From positions 1 through 23,370 of the forward strand of contig JBPCXI010000115.1 in the NCBI GenBank assembly GCA_051008895.1: a DNA stretch of 23,370 nt. Reading direction: 5' to 3'. Positions 15,870-23,370 of this stretch are shown in pieces. This DNA comes from SMWD01 sp051008895. Lineage in GTDB: Bacteria > Pseudomonadota > Gammaproteobacteria > Steroidobacterales > GCA-2729495. Below the pieces are notes generated by a model that saw only the letters and a program-made list of their open reading frames with translations, did no database searches and was not told where the DNA came from. The position numbers were made by a program, and so were the translations under genes. Each line of letters opens with the position of its first letter. Position 1 is the stretch's first letter.

Positions 15870-16918
15870 GACGGCGAATCGTCCGCGTCGCGCTTGCCGC
15901 CGTCGCGGTTGTTCGCGTCGTTGCCATCGGACCTCCCGGCCTCGTGCCCGTCGTACGCCTCGACAATGCGCTGCACCAGCGTGTGGCGAACGACATCGCG
16001 TGAGTCGAAGTACGTGAAGCCTACACCCGGCACCCCGTCGAGCACATTGACCACGTGACGCAGGCCGGAGGTCTGATTGCGCGGGAGGTCGATCTGGGTA
16101 ATGTCACCCGTTACGACGGCATGCGAACCGAAGCCCATGCGCGTCAGAAACATCTTCATCTGTTCGACCGACGTGTTCTGCGCTTCATCGAGAATGATAA
16201 AGCTGTCGTTCAGCGTCCGGCCGCGCATGAATGCGAGCGGCGCGATTTCGATGACATTGCGATCGATGAGCTTCGCGACGCGATCAAAACCCAGCATTTC
16301 GTACAACGCGTCGTACATCGGTCGCAGGTACGGGTCGACCTTCTGCGACATGTCACCCGGCAGGAACCCGAGCCGTTCGCCCGCTTCGACCGCGGGCCGG
16401 ACCAGCACGATGCGGCGAACGCGCTCCTGTTCCAGCGCCTCGACCGCGCTGGCCACGGCGAGGAATGTCTTGCCGGTGCCGGCCGGTCCGATGCCGAAGT
16501 TCAGATCGTTCGTACGAATCCCGCTGATGTAAGCGCGCTGATGCGGACCTCGCGGGCGAATCGACAAGCGCCGTGTGCGGAGGACGTCTACGTCGCCCTG
16601 ATCGCCCTGCGCCGAGACGTCGGCCGTTGCGGGTTCAGAATCGTTCATCGATGACTCCTGCAAACACATGTGTACGCGCTGCGGATCGAGGCGCTCCTTG
16701 GTCGCGATCCGATACAGGTCGCGCAGCACGCGCGCACCGTGCCGCGAGGCGGATCCGGGACCCATGACGCGAAACCGATTCCCGCGGTTGCTGATATGCA
16801 CGCCCAGCCGGCGCTCGATTTGACGGAGGTGCTCGTCGAACTGACCACACAGGTTCGCCAGCGCCTGGTTGTCGACCGGCTCCAGCAACAGGTCCTCGGT
16901 TTCGTTGACTGTGCTCAA
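15866..16918 (-). CDS. ybeZ: PhoH-like ATPase (YbeZ)
   Basis: This 350-residue PhoH-family P-loop ATPase matches E. coli YbeZ (346). YbeZ interacts with YbeY and is thought to be an RNA helicase-like ribosome-maturation partner. An N-terminal KH-like region (about 25-90) precedes the ATPase domain. Walker A is GIGPAGTGKT (142-151) and Walker B is IILDEAQ (241-247), followed by TRMGFGSHAVVTGDITQIDLP. The C-terminal tail (about 325-350) is a hydrophilic, Asp/Asn/Gly-rich extension. The start is a TTG at 16918 overlapping the miaB stop by 4 nt (TTGA). The noncanonical start and overlap suggest expression limited by coupling to miaB. Confidence 0.95.
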   Translation of the reverse strand: MSTVNETEDLLLEPVDNQALANLCGQFDEHLRQIERRLGVHISNRGNRFRVMGPGSASRHGARVLRDLYRIATKERLDPQRVHMCLQESSMNDSEPATADVSAQGDQGDVDVLRTRRLSIRPRGPHQRAYISGIRTNDLNFGIGPAGTGKTFLAVASAVEALEQERVRRIVLVRPAVEAGERLGFLPGDMSQKVDPYLRPMYDALYEMLGFDRVAKLIDRNVIEIAPLAFMRGRTLNDSFIILDEAQNTSVEQMKMFLTRMGFGSHAVVTGDITQIDLPRNQTSGLRHVVNVLDGVPGVGFTYFDSRDVVRHTLVQRIVEAYDGHEAGRSDGNDANNRDGGKRDADDSPS

Positions 16919-18255
16919 GCGACTCGCGCGCGCTCCGGCAACCGGCCGCGCAGCGAATTCGGCAGCGCCTCGGTGATCACGACATCGACAAAATTGCCGA
17001 TGAGTCGCTCGTCTCCGTCAAAATTCACCCAACGATTGTTTTCCGTTCGACCGGCAAGTTGTGCGACGTCTTTACGGGCATGGCGTTCGACGAGTACGCG
17101 CTGCGTGGAGCCGACCATCGATTCGCTGATGCGCTTCGCGTTCGCGTTGATCATTGCCTGCAGTTGGGCAAGTCGCGCGAGCTTCTCGCTTTGCGGCGTA
17201 TCGTCCGGAAGCGACGCGGCCGGCGTACCGGGCCGCGCGCTGTACACGAAACTGAACGACTGATCGAAGCCGACGTCTTTAGCGAGGGCGAGCGTCTGGC
17301 GAAATTCCTGCTCCGTCTCGCCGGGAAAACCAACGATGATGTCGGTCGACAGGCTGATGTCCGGGCGCGCTTCGCGCAAACGGCGAATTTTCTGCTTGTA
17401 TTCCAGTACCGTGTGGCCGCGCTTCATCGCCGCAAGAATGCGATCGGAGCCGCTCTGCACAGGCAGGTGCAGATAGTTCGCGAGCTTCGGCAGGTCGGCG
17501 TAAGCCTCGACGAGTCGATCGCCGAACTCGATCGGGTGCGACGTCGTGAAACGAATGCGCTCGACCGCGTCGATCTTCGCGACGTAACGGAGCAACGTGG
17601 CGAGATCGGCCTGCTTGCCGGCGTGCGAGGCGCCACGATATGCGTTGACGTTCTGACCCAACAGGTTGATCTCACGAACTCCCTGCCGCGACAGGCGCAC
17701 GCATTCCGCGACGACGTCGTCGAGTGGCCGACTGATCTCTTCACCCCGGGTATAGGGGACGACGCAGAAACTGCAGTACTTGCTGCAGCCTTCCATCACA
17801 GATACGAATGCGGTCGGCCCATCGGCGCGCGGCGCGGGGAGATTGTCGAATTTCTCTATTTCGGGAAAGCTGATGTCGACGACGGCACGCCTTTCGGCAC
17901 GCGTCCTTTCCAGCAGTTCCGGCAGACGGTGCAGCGTCTGCGGACCGAAAACGATGTCGACGGACGGCGCACGCTTGACCAGCGCCTCGCCTTCCTGACT
18001 CGCGACGCAGCCGCCGACGCCGATGACGAGCTCCGGGCGGCGCTCCTTCAGCATTCGCCACCGGCCGAGCTGCGAGAAGACCTTTTCCTGTGCCTTCTCA
18101 CGAATCGAACAGGTATTGAGAAGCAGGACGTCGGCTTCTTCGGGGTCCTTCGTCAACTCGAGTCCATGACTGTCGTTCAGAACATCCAGCATCTTGCCGG
18201 AGTCGTACTCGTTCATCTGACAACCGAACGTTTTTACGTAGACTTTGCCTGGCAT
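16915..18255 (-). CDS. miaB: tRNA-2-methylthio-N6-dimethylallyladenosine synthase MiaB
   Basis: This 446-residue radical-SAM methylthiotransferase (E. coli 474) adds a methylthio group to i6A37 in tRNAs reading UNN codons. The N-terminal UPF0004 domain holds the auxiliary Fe-S cysteines C12, C49 and C83. The radical-SAM cluster motif CSKYCSFC gives C157, C161 and C164. A C-terminal TRAM domain (about 380-440) follows. The ATG at 18255 is the natural start (MPGKVYVKTFGCQMNEYDS). Its best Shine-Dalgarno sequence, AGGAGGGG, is 19 nt away (18275-18282), separated by a hairpin-forming repeat. It heads the miaB-ybeZ-ybeY-corC-lnt-leuS-lptE series. Confidence 0.97.
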   Translation of the reverse strand: MPGKVYVKTFGCQMNEYDSGKMLDVLNDSHGLELTKDPEEADVLLLNTCSIREKAQEKVFSQLGRWRMLKERRPELVIGVGGCVASQEGEALVKRAPSVDIVFGPQTLHRLPELLERTRAERRAVVDISFPEIEKFDNLPAPRADGPTAFVSVMEGCSKYCSFCVVPYTRGEEISRPLDDVVAECVRLSRQGVREINLLGQNVNAYRGASHAGKQADLATLLRYVAKIDAVERIRFTTSHPIEFGDRLVEAYADLPKLANYLHLPVQSGSDRILAAMKRGHTVLEYKQKIRRLREARPDISLSTDIIVGFPGETEQEFRQTLALAKDVGFDQSFSFVYSARPGTPAASLPDDTPQSEKLARLAQLQAMINANAKRISESMVGSTQRVLVERHARKDVAQLAGRTENNRWVNFDGDERLIGNFVDVVITEALPNSLRGRLPERARVA

Positions 18256-18256
18256 A

Positions 18257-18278
18257 CCCAGGTCAGGTTCTTGACCCC
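18257..18278. repeat. Imperfect inverted repeat just upstream of miaB
   Basis: GGTCA (18261-18265) and TGACC (18272-18276) form a 5-bp stem around a 6-nt loop. Read on the minus strand, the element begins GAGGGGTCA, the same nine bases that begin the lptE repeat, and then diverges. It may be a decayed relative. It lies between the purine-rich Shine-Dalgarno sequence (18275-18282) and the miaB ATG. Confidence 0.45.
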
Positions 18279-18318
18279 TCCTGTTAAGTCGTCTGCAGCG
18301 CCATGGACCATAAAGACC

Positions 18319-20031
18319 CTAGCGTATGAAGCCCATACTTTCCAGCTTCACCAGAATGCGATGCGCTGCAAGGTCCGGGCTCAGATCGGCGGTATCGATA
18401 CGCACCTCGGGATTCTCCGGCGCTTCGTACGGGTCGGAGATGCCGGTGAATTCCTTGATGATGCCGGCCCGCGCTTTCGCGTAAAGCCCCTTGCGATCGC
18501 GCTGTTCACAGACCTCGACCGACGTCGCGATGTGAACCTCGACGAAACCGCCATAGGACTCGTTCTGCTCCCGCACGATGCGTCGTGTTGCAGCATACGG
18601 CGCAATCGGCGCACAGATCGCGATGCCGCCGTTCTTATTGATCTCCGATGCGACGTAGCCGATGCGCTGGATATTCAGATCCCGATGCTCTTTCGAGAAA
18701 CCGAGCTCGCTCGACAGGTTCTTGCGCACATGATCGCCGTCGAGCAGCGTTACCGGGCGATCGCCGACTTCCAGCAACTTGACGAGCAACGCGTTCGCGA
18801 TCGTCGACTTGCCCGAGCCTGACAGGCCGGTGAAGAAGATCGTGACGCCCTGCTTGTGGCGCGGCGGATAAGAAAGGCGCAGCTCCTCGACGACTTTCGG
18901 GTACGAGAACCACGACGGAATCTCGAGACCTTCCTGCAGACGCCGCCTGAACTCGGTGCCGGAGATATTCAGCACCGTCTGGTCATCGGTCGTCTCGTCG
19001 ATCGGCATGTATTCGGCACGCTCTTCGACGTACACCATGAGCTGGAACGGCACCATCGTGATGTCCAGTTCGTCCGCAAACTGCTGCATGATCTCCTGCG
19101 CGTCGTACGGCCCGTAAAACGGCTCACCTTTCGAGTCGTTGCCGGGGCCCGCGTGGTCGCGGCCAACGATGAAGTGCGTGCAGCCATAATTCTTGCGGAT
19201 GATCGCGTGCCACAATGCCTCGCGCGGGCCGGCCATGCGCATCGCGAGATTCAGCAGGCTCAGCTCGGTCGTCTGCTCGGGATATTCCTCGAGGATCTTC
19301 TCGTAGCAACGCACACGCGTGTAGTGATCGATATCGCCGGGCTTCGTCATGCCGACGACCGGATGGATCAGCAGGTTGGCCTCGTTTTCCTTCGCGGCGC
19401 GGAACGTCAGCTCCTGGTGCGCGCGGTGCATCGGATTGCGCGTTTGGAACGCGACGACCTTGCGAAAGCCCAACTTCTTGAAGCGCGCCCGCATTTCGGC
19501 CGGCGTGTCGCGCAGGCCCCGAAAATCGTAGTGCATCGGGGCCTCGATGCCGCGCAGCTTGCCGCCGAGGTAGACCGGGCCGGCGACGTTGTGCAGATAG
19601 TTGACCGCGGGATGCAACTCGTCTTCGGTGCCGAAAACGTTGCGCGCTTCCGCGGCCTTGTCCGGCGTCCAGTTGTCCGCCACGTCCATCGTCGCGACCA
19701 GCACGCCTTCCTTGTCACGGAGTGCGATCGTCTGGCCGGCTTGAATCCCGGCGGCGAACTCGTCACTGACATCCAGCGTGATCGGCATCGGCCACAGCGT
19801 GCCGTCCGGAAGCCGCATGTCCTTGACGACGCCGTCGTATTCAGCCTGCGTCAGGAAGCCTTCGAGCGGCGAGAATGCGCCGTTCAGCACCAGTTCGATG
19901 TCACAGACCTGGCGGTCCGTCAGATCCCACGACACCAGGTCGCGAGCCTTTTCCTTTTCCTGCTCCACCGCCTGCTCGTCCAGGTACAGGTCTTTTAGTT
20001 CGCCGCCGTGCGGCGCCTTGAATGCTCCCAT
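18319..20031 (-). CDS. Bifunctional sulfate adenylyltransferase / adenylylsulfate kinase
   Basis: This 570-residue fusion makes APS from sulfate and ATP and then phosphorylates it to PAPS. The N-terminal Sat part (1 to about 390) has a PUA-like region, QTRNPMHRAH (196-205) and GRDHAGPG (290-297). The C-terminal kinase has an intact P-loop GLSGSGKST (402-410), DGDHVRKNLS (431-440) and the later IAPYAATRR segment, so both activities should be functional. Fungal fusions, by contrast, have a degenerate kinase. I choose the ATG at 20031 (MGAFKAPHGG) with AAGGA eight nt upstream; the longer frame to 20094 crosses the terminator-proximal leader. No cysDN, cysH or sulfate transporter genes are nearby. 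It is transcribed alone, between ssb and miaB, and may partly read into miaB 63 nt downstream. Confidence 0.95.
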   Translation of the reverse strand: MGAFKAPHGGELKDLYLDEQAVEQEKEKARDLVSWDLTDRQVCDIELVLNGAFSPLEGFLTQAEYDGVVKDMRLPDGTLWPMPITLDVSDEFAAGIQAGQTIALRDKEGVLVATMDVADNWTPDKAAEARNVFGTEDELHPAVNYLHNVAGPVYLGGKLRGIEAPMHYDFRGLRDTPAEMRARFKKLGFRKVVAFQTRNPMHRAHQELTFRAAKENEANLLIHPVVGMTKPGDIDHYTRVRCYEKILEEYPEQTTELSLLNLAMRMAGPREALWHAIIRKNYGCTHFIVGRDHAGPGNDSKGEPFYGPYDAQEIMQQFADELDITMVPFQLMVYVEERAEYMPIDETTDDQTVLNISGTEFRRRLQEGLEIPSWFSYPKVVEELRLSYPPRHKQGVTIFFTGLSGSGKSTIANALLVKLLEVGDRPVTLLDGDHVRKNLSSELGFSKEHRDLNIQRIGYVASEINKNGGIAICAPIAPYAATRRIVREQNESYGGFVEVHIATSVEVCEQRDRKGLYAKARAGIIKEFTGISDPYEAPENPEVRIDTADLSPDLAAHRILVKLESMGFIR

Positions 20032-20076
20032 GCTCTTGGTCCTTAAATTCTGCTTATTTTGTGAAATTGATGCTGC

Positions 20077-20105
20077 AAAAAGTCGGCGCACCAATTGGTG
20101 CGCCG
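20077..20105 (-). terminator. Rho-independent terminator after ssb (22-bp perfect palindrome plus T-run)
   Basis: The 22 bp at 20084-20105 are a perfect palindrome: CGGCGCACC, a central AATT, then GGTGCGCCG. Read on the minus strand, in the direction of ssb transcription, it is followed by ACTTTTT (20083-20077). A GC-rich 9-bp stem with a T-run 55 nt after the ssb stop is a good intrinsic terminator. It would also insulate sat-cysC. A dyad operator for sat-cysC is an alternative reading. Confidence 0.75.
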
Positions 20106-20159
20106 CATATCAAATAGTTCTGTCTCGCGCGGCTTTAGCCGAAGCCCGCCGGCGCGATG

Positions 20160-20624
20160 CTAAAACGGAATGTCGTCGTCGAATTCAGGCTCGGGCTGCG
20201 GCGCAGCAGAGCCGCTCGCCGCTCGCTGACCGCCGCTGAAATTAGCAGAGCCGCCACCGAAATCGCCGGAGCCTCCGCCGGAGCCGCCGCGCCCGCCAAG
20301 CATCTGCATGTCGCGCGCCCGAATCTCGGTCGTGTACCGATCGTTGCCGTCGCGATCCTGCCATTTGCGCGTCTGCAACTGACCCTCGATATAGACCTGA
20401 GACCCTTTCTTAAGGTACTCGGCCGCAATTTCAGCGAGTCGATCAAACATCACGATCCGGTGCCACTCGGTCTTTTCGACCTTTTCACCGCTCTGCTTGT
20501 CTTTCCAGGATTCGGTGGTCGCAACACGAAGGTTCGTCAACGCGCTGCCGCTGGGCATGTACTTGGTTTCCGGGTCCGCGCCGAGATTCCCGACAAGGAT
20601 CACTTTGTTGATACCGCGCGCCAT
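20160..20624 (-). CDS. ssb: Single-stranded DNA-binding protein
   Basis: This 154-residue SSB binds single-stranded DNA as a tetramer in replication, recombination and repair. The OB fold fills residues 1 to about 110, with the DNA-stacking aromatics W40, W54, F60 and W88 at the E. coli positions and the segments KVILVGNLGADPE and GSQVYIEGQLQTRKW. A glycine/serine-rich linker (about 110-145) leads to the acidic tip DDDIPF that recruits partner proteins. I choose the ATG at 20624 (MARGINKV) with GGGGGT upstream; the longer frame to 20786 adds 54 residues without family similarity. It is divergent from uvrA, the classic gammaproteobacterial arrangement. Confidence 0.97.
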   Translation of the reverse strand: MARGINKVILVGNLGADPETKYMPSGSALTNLRVATTESWKDKQSGEKVEKTEWHRIVMFDRLAEIAAEYLKKGSQVYIEGQLQTRKWQDRDGNDRYTTEIRARDMQMLGGRGGSGGGSGDFGGGSANFSGGQRAASGSAAPQPEPEFDDDIPF

Positions 20625-20860
20625 CACGCACCCCCGTAAGTGGTTGTTCTGAATGGTTTTTATCGATTCGCTCGGAACATCCCGTTCGCGAGGGCGCATA
20701 TTGTATGCCGCCGACCGGTAAAAGACACGCGCAAATGCGTCATAAGCATGCAAATACTGCGCGCAGGGTCCCGGCGCGACGCACACATCCGTTTTGGTCC
20801 GGTTTTGCGAAAAGACGTATAGTTATCCGTTGGCCCCTGGCCCGACGCCGACCCGAAAAC
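20625..20860. promoter_or_regulatory. Divergent ssb/uvrA intergenic region
   Basis: These 236 bp hold no gene and must contain both promoters. For uvrA a TATAGT (20818-20823) lies 37 nt before the ATG, with only a weak TTGGTC (20794-20799) as -35. For ssb, a TACAAT on the minus strand (20705-20700) is a -10 candidate, also without a convincing -35. I looked for a LexA box of the CTGT-N8-ACAG type and saw none, although the pair is SOS-controlled in E. coli. A 10-bp palindrome CTGCGCGCAG lies at about 20757-20766. Confidence 0.4.
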
Positions 20861-23370
20861 ATGCAGCACATCAGTATCCGCGGCGCGCGGACGCACAACC
20901 TGCGCAACATCGATCTCGACCTGCCCCGCGACCGGCTGATCGTGATCACCGGGCTGTCCGGCTCGGGCAAGTCTTCGCTCGCGTTCGACACCATCTACGC
21001 CGAGGGTCAGCGGCGTTATGTCGAATCGCTGTCGGCCTACGCACGGCAGTTCCTGTCGATGATGGAAAAGCCGGACGTGGACCACATCGAGGGCCTGTCG
21101 CCGGCAATCTCGATCGAGCAGAAGTCCACGTCGCACAATCCGCGCTCGACGGTCGGCACCGTCACCGAAATCTACGACTACCTGCGGCTGCTGTTTGCCC
21201 GGGCGGGCAGTCCTCGCTGCCCCGATCACGGCGAAGACCTCGAGGCGCAGACGATCAGCCAGATGGTGGACCAGGTGCTCGCCACCGGCGAAGGCACGCG
21301 CCTGATGATGCTGGCCCCGGTCGTACAGGATCGCAAGGGCGAGCACGTGCAATTGCTGGCCGAGTTGCAGGCCCAGGGATTCGTGCGCGCGCGGATCGAT
21401 GGCGAGGTATACGAGCTCGACGACCCGCCGAAACTCGATCTGCGGCGCAAGCATACGATCGAGGTGGTCGTCGATCGCATCAAGGTCCGCGACGACCTCG
21501 GGCTGCGGCTGGCGGAATCGTTCGAAACGACGTTGAAACTGGCCGACGGCATCGCGAAGGTAGTGGCAATGGACGATAACGGCAAGGGCAGGAGCCAAGG
21601 CAAGAAAGCGAGGGGCAAAAAAGCGAAGAGCAAGAAAGCGCCGGGCGAGATGCTCTTCTCGGACCGTTTCGCGTGCCCGATTTGCAGCTACAGCATTGCC
21701 GAACTCGAACCGCGGCTGTTCTCGTTCAACAATCCGGTCGGCGCGTGTTCGGAATGCGACGGACTCGGCGTGAGCCAGTTCTTCGACGTCGACCGCGTCG
21801 TGCGCAACCCCGAGCTGAGCCTGGGCGGAGGGGCCGTCCGCGGCTGGAACCGGCGCAATATTTACTACTTTGCGTTGATCAAGTGCCTGGCCGAGCACTT
21901 CGACTTTGACATCGAAACGCCGTTCCGCGACCTGCCGGAAGACATCCGCGAGATCCTGCTCTACGGCAGCGGGGACGACGAGATCGAGTTTCACTATAAG
22001 AGTCCGCGCGGCATGCAGGTGAAACGTACGCATCCGTTCGAGGGCATCCTGCCGAACCTTCAACGCCGCTACCGTGATACCGACTCGGGCATGGTGCGCG
22101 AGGAACTCGCGAAATACCTCAGCGTGCAGCCGTGTCCGGCGTGCGACGGCAGCCGTCTGAACGAGGCGGCGCGCAATGTTTTCATCAGCGACCGCTCGAT
22201 CGCGGAAATTACCTCGATGTCGGTCAGCCACGCGCTGGCGTTCTTCGACGACCTGAAGCTCGCCGGATGGCGCGGCGAGATCGCGGCCAAGATCTTCAAG
22301 GAAATACGGGACCGGCTGAAGTTCCTCGGTGACGTCGGCCTCGAGTACCTGAGCCTTGACCGGAGCGCAGAGACGCTGTCCGGCGGCGAGGCACAGCGGA
22401 TTCGCCTCGCGAGCCAGATCGGCTCGGGCCTCGTCGGCGTCATGTATATCCTCGACGAGCCGTCGATCGGCCTGCACCAGCGCGACAACCGGCGCCTCCT
22501 CGATACGCTGATTCATCTGCGCGACCTCGGCAACACCGTCGTTGTCGTCGAGCATGACGAAGAAGCGATCATGTCGGCCGACCACGTGATCGACCTCGGA
22601 CCGGGCGCCGGCGTGCACGGCGGCGCGGTCGTCGCCGAGGGCACGCCTGGCGATATTCTCTCCAGCCGCGACTCAATGACCGGGCGCTATCTGTCAGGCG
22701 ACATGCAGATCGACGTGCCCGGCTTCCGTAGCGACTACGATCCGGAACGGGTACTGACGATCCGCGGCGCGGCGGGCAATAACCTGCGCGACATCGACGT
22801 GAGCGTGCCACTCGGCGTAATGACCTGCGTGACCGGCGTATCCGGTTCCGGCAAGTCGACGCTTATCAACGACACGCTGTACCGGGCGGCGGCCGAGATC
22901 CTGAACAAGTCGAGTCACGACCCGGCACCGCACGAGCGCATCGAAGGCATAGAGCACGTCGACCGCATCATCGATATCAGCCAGCGGCCGATCGGACGCA
23001 CGCCGCGGTCGAACCCGGCGACCTATTCGGGGTTGTTTACGCCGGTGCGCGAGCTGTTCGCCGGCACGCAGGAAGCGCGTTCACGCGGCCTGAAACCCGG
23101 GCGCTTCAGCTTCAACGTCAAGGGTGGGCGTTGTGAGGCCTGTCAGGGCGACGGCGTAAAGCGCGTCGAAATGCATTTTCTGCCCGACGTCTACGTGCCC
23201 TGCGACGTCTGCAAAGGCCAGCGCTACACTCGCGAAACGCTGGAGATCAAGTACAAAGGCAAGAACATCCACGAGGTTCTCGACATGACGGTCGAGGACG
23301 CGCTCGACTTCTTCCAGAACGTGCCGGTGATTGCGCGCAAGCTGCAGACGCTGGTCGACGTCGGCCTGTC
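20861..23370 (+). CDS. uvrA: Excinuclease ABC subunit A (3' end beyond the window)
   Basis: The frame is open from the ATG at 20861 to the right edge, 836 codons of an expected 940 or so. UvrA is the damage-sensing ABC ATPase of nucleotide excision repair and loads UvrB. The first Walker A is GLSGSGKSS (31-39). The zinc-finger pair around CPIC and CSECDG follows a lysine-rich stretch. LSGGEAQR (506-513) is the first ABC signature, and the second Walker A is GVSGSGKST (659-667). The C-terminal zinc finger (CEAC, CDVC) is visible near 760-785. An unusual 15-bp tandem repeat (21599-21643) encodes GKKAR, GKKAK and SKKAP in the loop before the first zinc finger. Confidence 0.97.
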   Translation, partial: MQHISIRGARTHNLRNIDLDLPRDRLIVITGLSGSGKSSLAFDTIYAEGQRRYVESLSAYARQFLSMMEKPDVDHIEGLSPAISIEQKSTSHNPRSTVGTVTEIYDYLRLLFARAGSPRCPDHGEDLEAQTISQMVDQVLATGEGTRLMMLAPVVQDRKGEHVQLLAELQAQGFVRARIDGEVYELDDPPKLDLRRKHTIEVVVDRIKVRDDLGLRLAESFETTLKLADGIAKVVAMDDNGKGRSQGKKARGKKAKSKKAPGEMLFSDRFACPICSYSIAELEPRLFSFNNPVGACSECDGLGVSQFFDVDRVVRNPELSLGGGAVRGWNRRNIYYFALIKCLAEHFDFDIETPFRDLPEDIREILLYGSGDDEIEFHYKSPRGMQVKRTHPFEGILPNLQRRYRDTDSGMVREELAKYLSVQPCPACDGSRLNEAARNVFISDRSIAEITSMSVSHALAFFDDLKLAGWRGEIAAKIFKEIRDRLKFLGDVGLEYLSLDRSAETLSGGEAQRIRLASQIGSGLVGVMYILDEPSIGLHQRDNRRLLDTLIHLRDLGNTVVVVEHDEEAIMSADHVIDLGPGAGVHGGAVVAEGTPGDILSSRDSMTGRYLSGDMQIDVPGFRSDYDPERVLTIRGAAGNNLRDIDVSVPLGVMTCVTGVSGSGKSTLINDTLYRAAAEILNKSSHDPAPHERIEGIEHVDRIIDISQRPIGRTPRSNPATYSGLFTPVRELFAGTQEARSRGLKPGRFSFNVKGGRCEACQGDGVKRVEMHFLPDVYVPCDVCKGQRYTRETLEIKYKGKNIHEVLDMTVEDALDFFQNVPVIARKLQTLVDVGL
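21599..21643 (+). repeat. Three-copy 15-bp tandem repeat inside uvrA
   Basis: Three imperfect in-frame units of GGC-AAG-AAA-GCG-AGG type encode residues 247-261 as GKKAR-GKKAK-SKKAP. A further GKGRSQ just upstream (about 241-246) may be a decayed unit. Usual UvrA proteins have only a short acidic or neutral link here before the LLFS.RFACP.C segment, so about 20 residues are extra. The A-rich composition stands out in the GC-rich gene. Slippage expansion is the simplest origin. Confidence 0.85.

Noticed and set aside
17059..18822. A 587-codon plus-strand frame across miaB and the end of sat-cysC
   Set aside because: It spans two well-supported genes on the opposite strand and the gap between them, with no recognisable domain.
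20625..20860. A LexA (SOS) box expected between ssb and uvrA
   Set aside because: No CTGT-N8-ACAG match was seen on reading. The CTGCGCGCAG palindrome does not fit the consensus. A different LexA motif is possible but unsupported.
20660..22618. A 652-codon open frame on the minus strand opposite uvrA
   Set aside because: It lies antisense to a certain uvrA and its residue composition mirrors the sense codons. GC-rich genes often leave the complementary frame open. No family motif is visible.

Overview
The window is ordinary, gene-dense chromosome from a GC-rich proteobacterium, most likely a gammaproteobacterium. The gene orders miaB-phoH(ybeZ)-ybeY-corC(ybeX)-lnt, leuS-lptE, holA-nadD-rsfS-rlmH, maf(yhdE)-rng-yhdP and the divergent ssb/uvrA pair are all classic gammaproteobacterial arrangements. 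From memory, the run rlmH-maf-rng-yhdP resembles Xanthomonadales-like lineages more than enterics, but the exact lineage is a guess. I see no prophage, insertion sequence with a transposase, CRISPR array, tRNA or rRNA, and no gap over 300 bp without a gene.

Layout. (1) Positions 1-8683, all minus strand, read from right to left: cysS, sufE, yidD, a Trm112-family gene, holA, nadD, rsfS, rlmH, maf, rng and yhdP, which runs off the left edge. Junctions are mostly short or overlapping, so this looks like one long operon or a few overlapping ones. (2) 8684-9273: a short divergent promoter region and a stand-alone hisI on the plus strand. (3) 9305-18255, minus strand: miaB, phoH, ybeY, corC, lnt, leuS, lptE and a 221-residue membrane protein of unknown function, several of them joined by 4-nt stop/start overlaps. 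(4) 18319-20031: a fused ATP sulfurylase/APS kinase. (5) ssb on the minus strand, divergent from uvrA on the plus strand, which runs off the right edge.

Functions are mostly housekeeping: ribosome maturation and silencing (ybeY, rlmH, rsfS, rng), tRNA charging and modification (cysS, leuS, miaB, possibly the Trm112 protein), envelope biogenesis (lnt, lptE, yhdP, yidD, corC), NAD synthesis (nadD), replication and repair (holA, ssb, uvrA), nucleotide sanitation (maf), and sulfur metabolism (sufE, sat-cysC).

The strongest unexplained signal is a perfect 21-bp inverted repeat with a 3-nt loop (10474-10518). It is exactly 45 nt, sits in frame inside the 5' end of lptE, and adds 15 codons just before the lipoprotein signal peptide. 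It resembles a small mobile palindromic repeat, and a diverged relative may lie between the Shine-Dalgarno sequence and the start codon of miaB. Other points to check are a lysine-rich 15-bp tandem repeat inside uvrA, a substituted zinc-ligand position in HisI, a break in the usual lptE-holA linkage, and a yidD far from its usual rnpA-yidC home. I did not find a novel multi-gene system.
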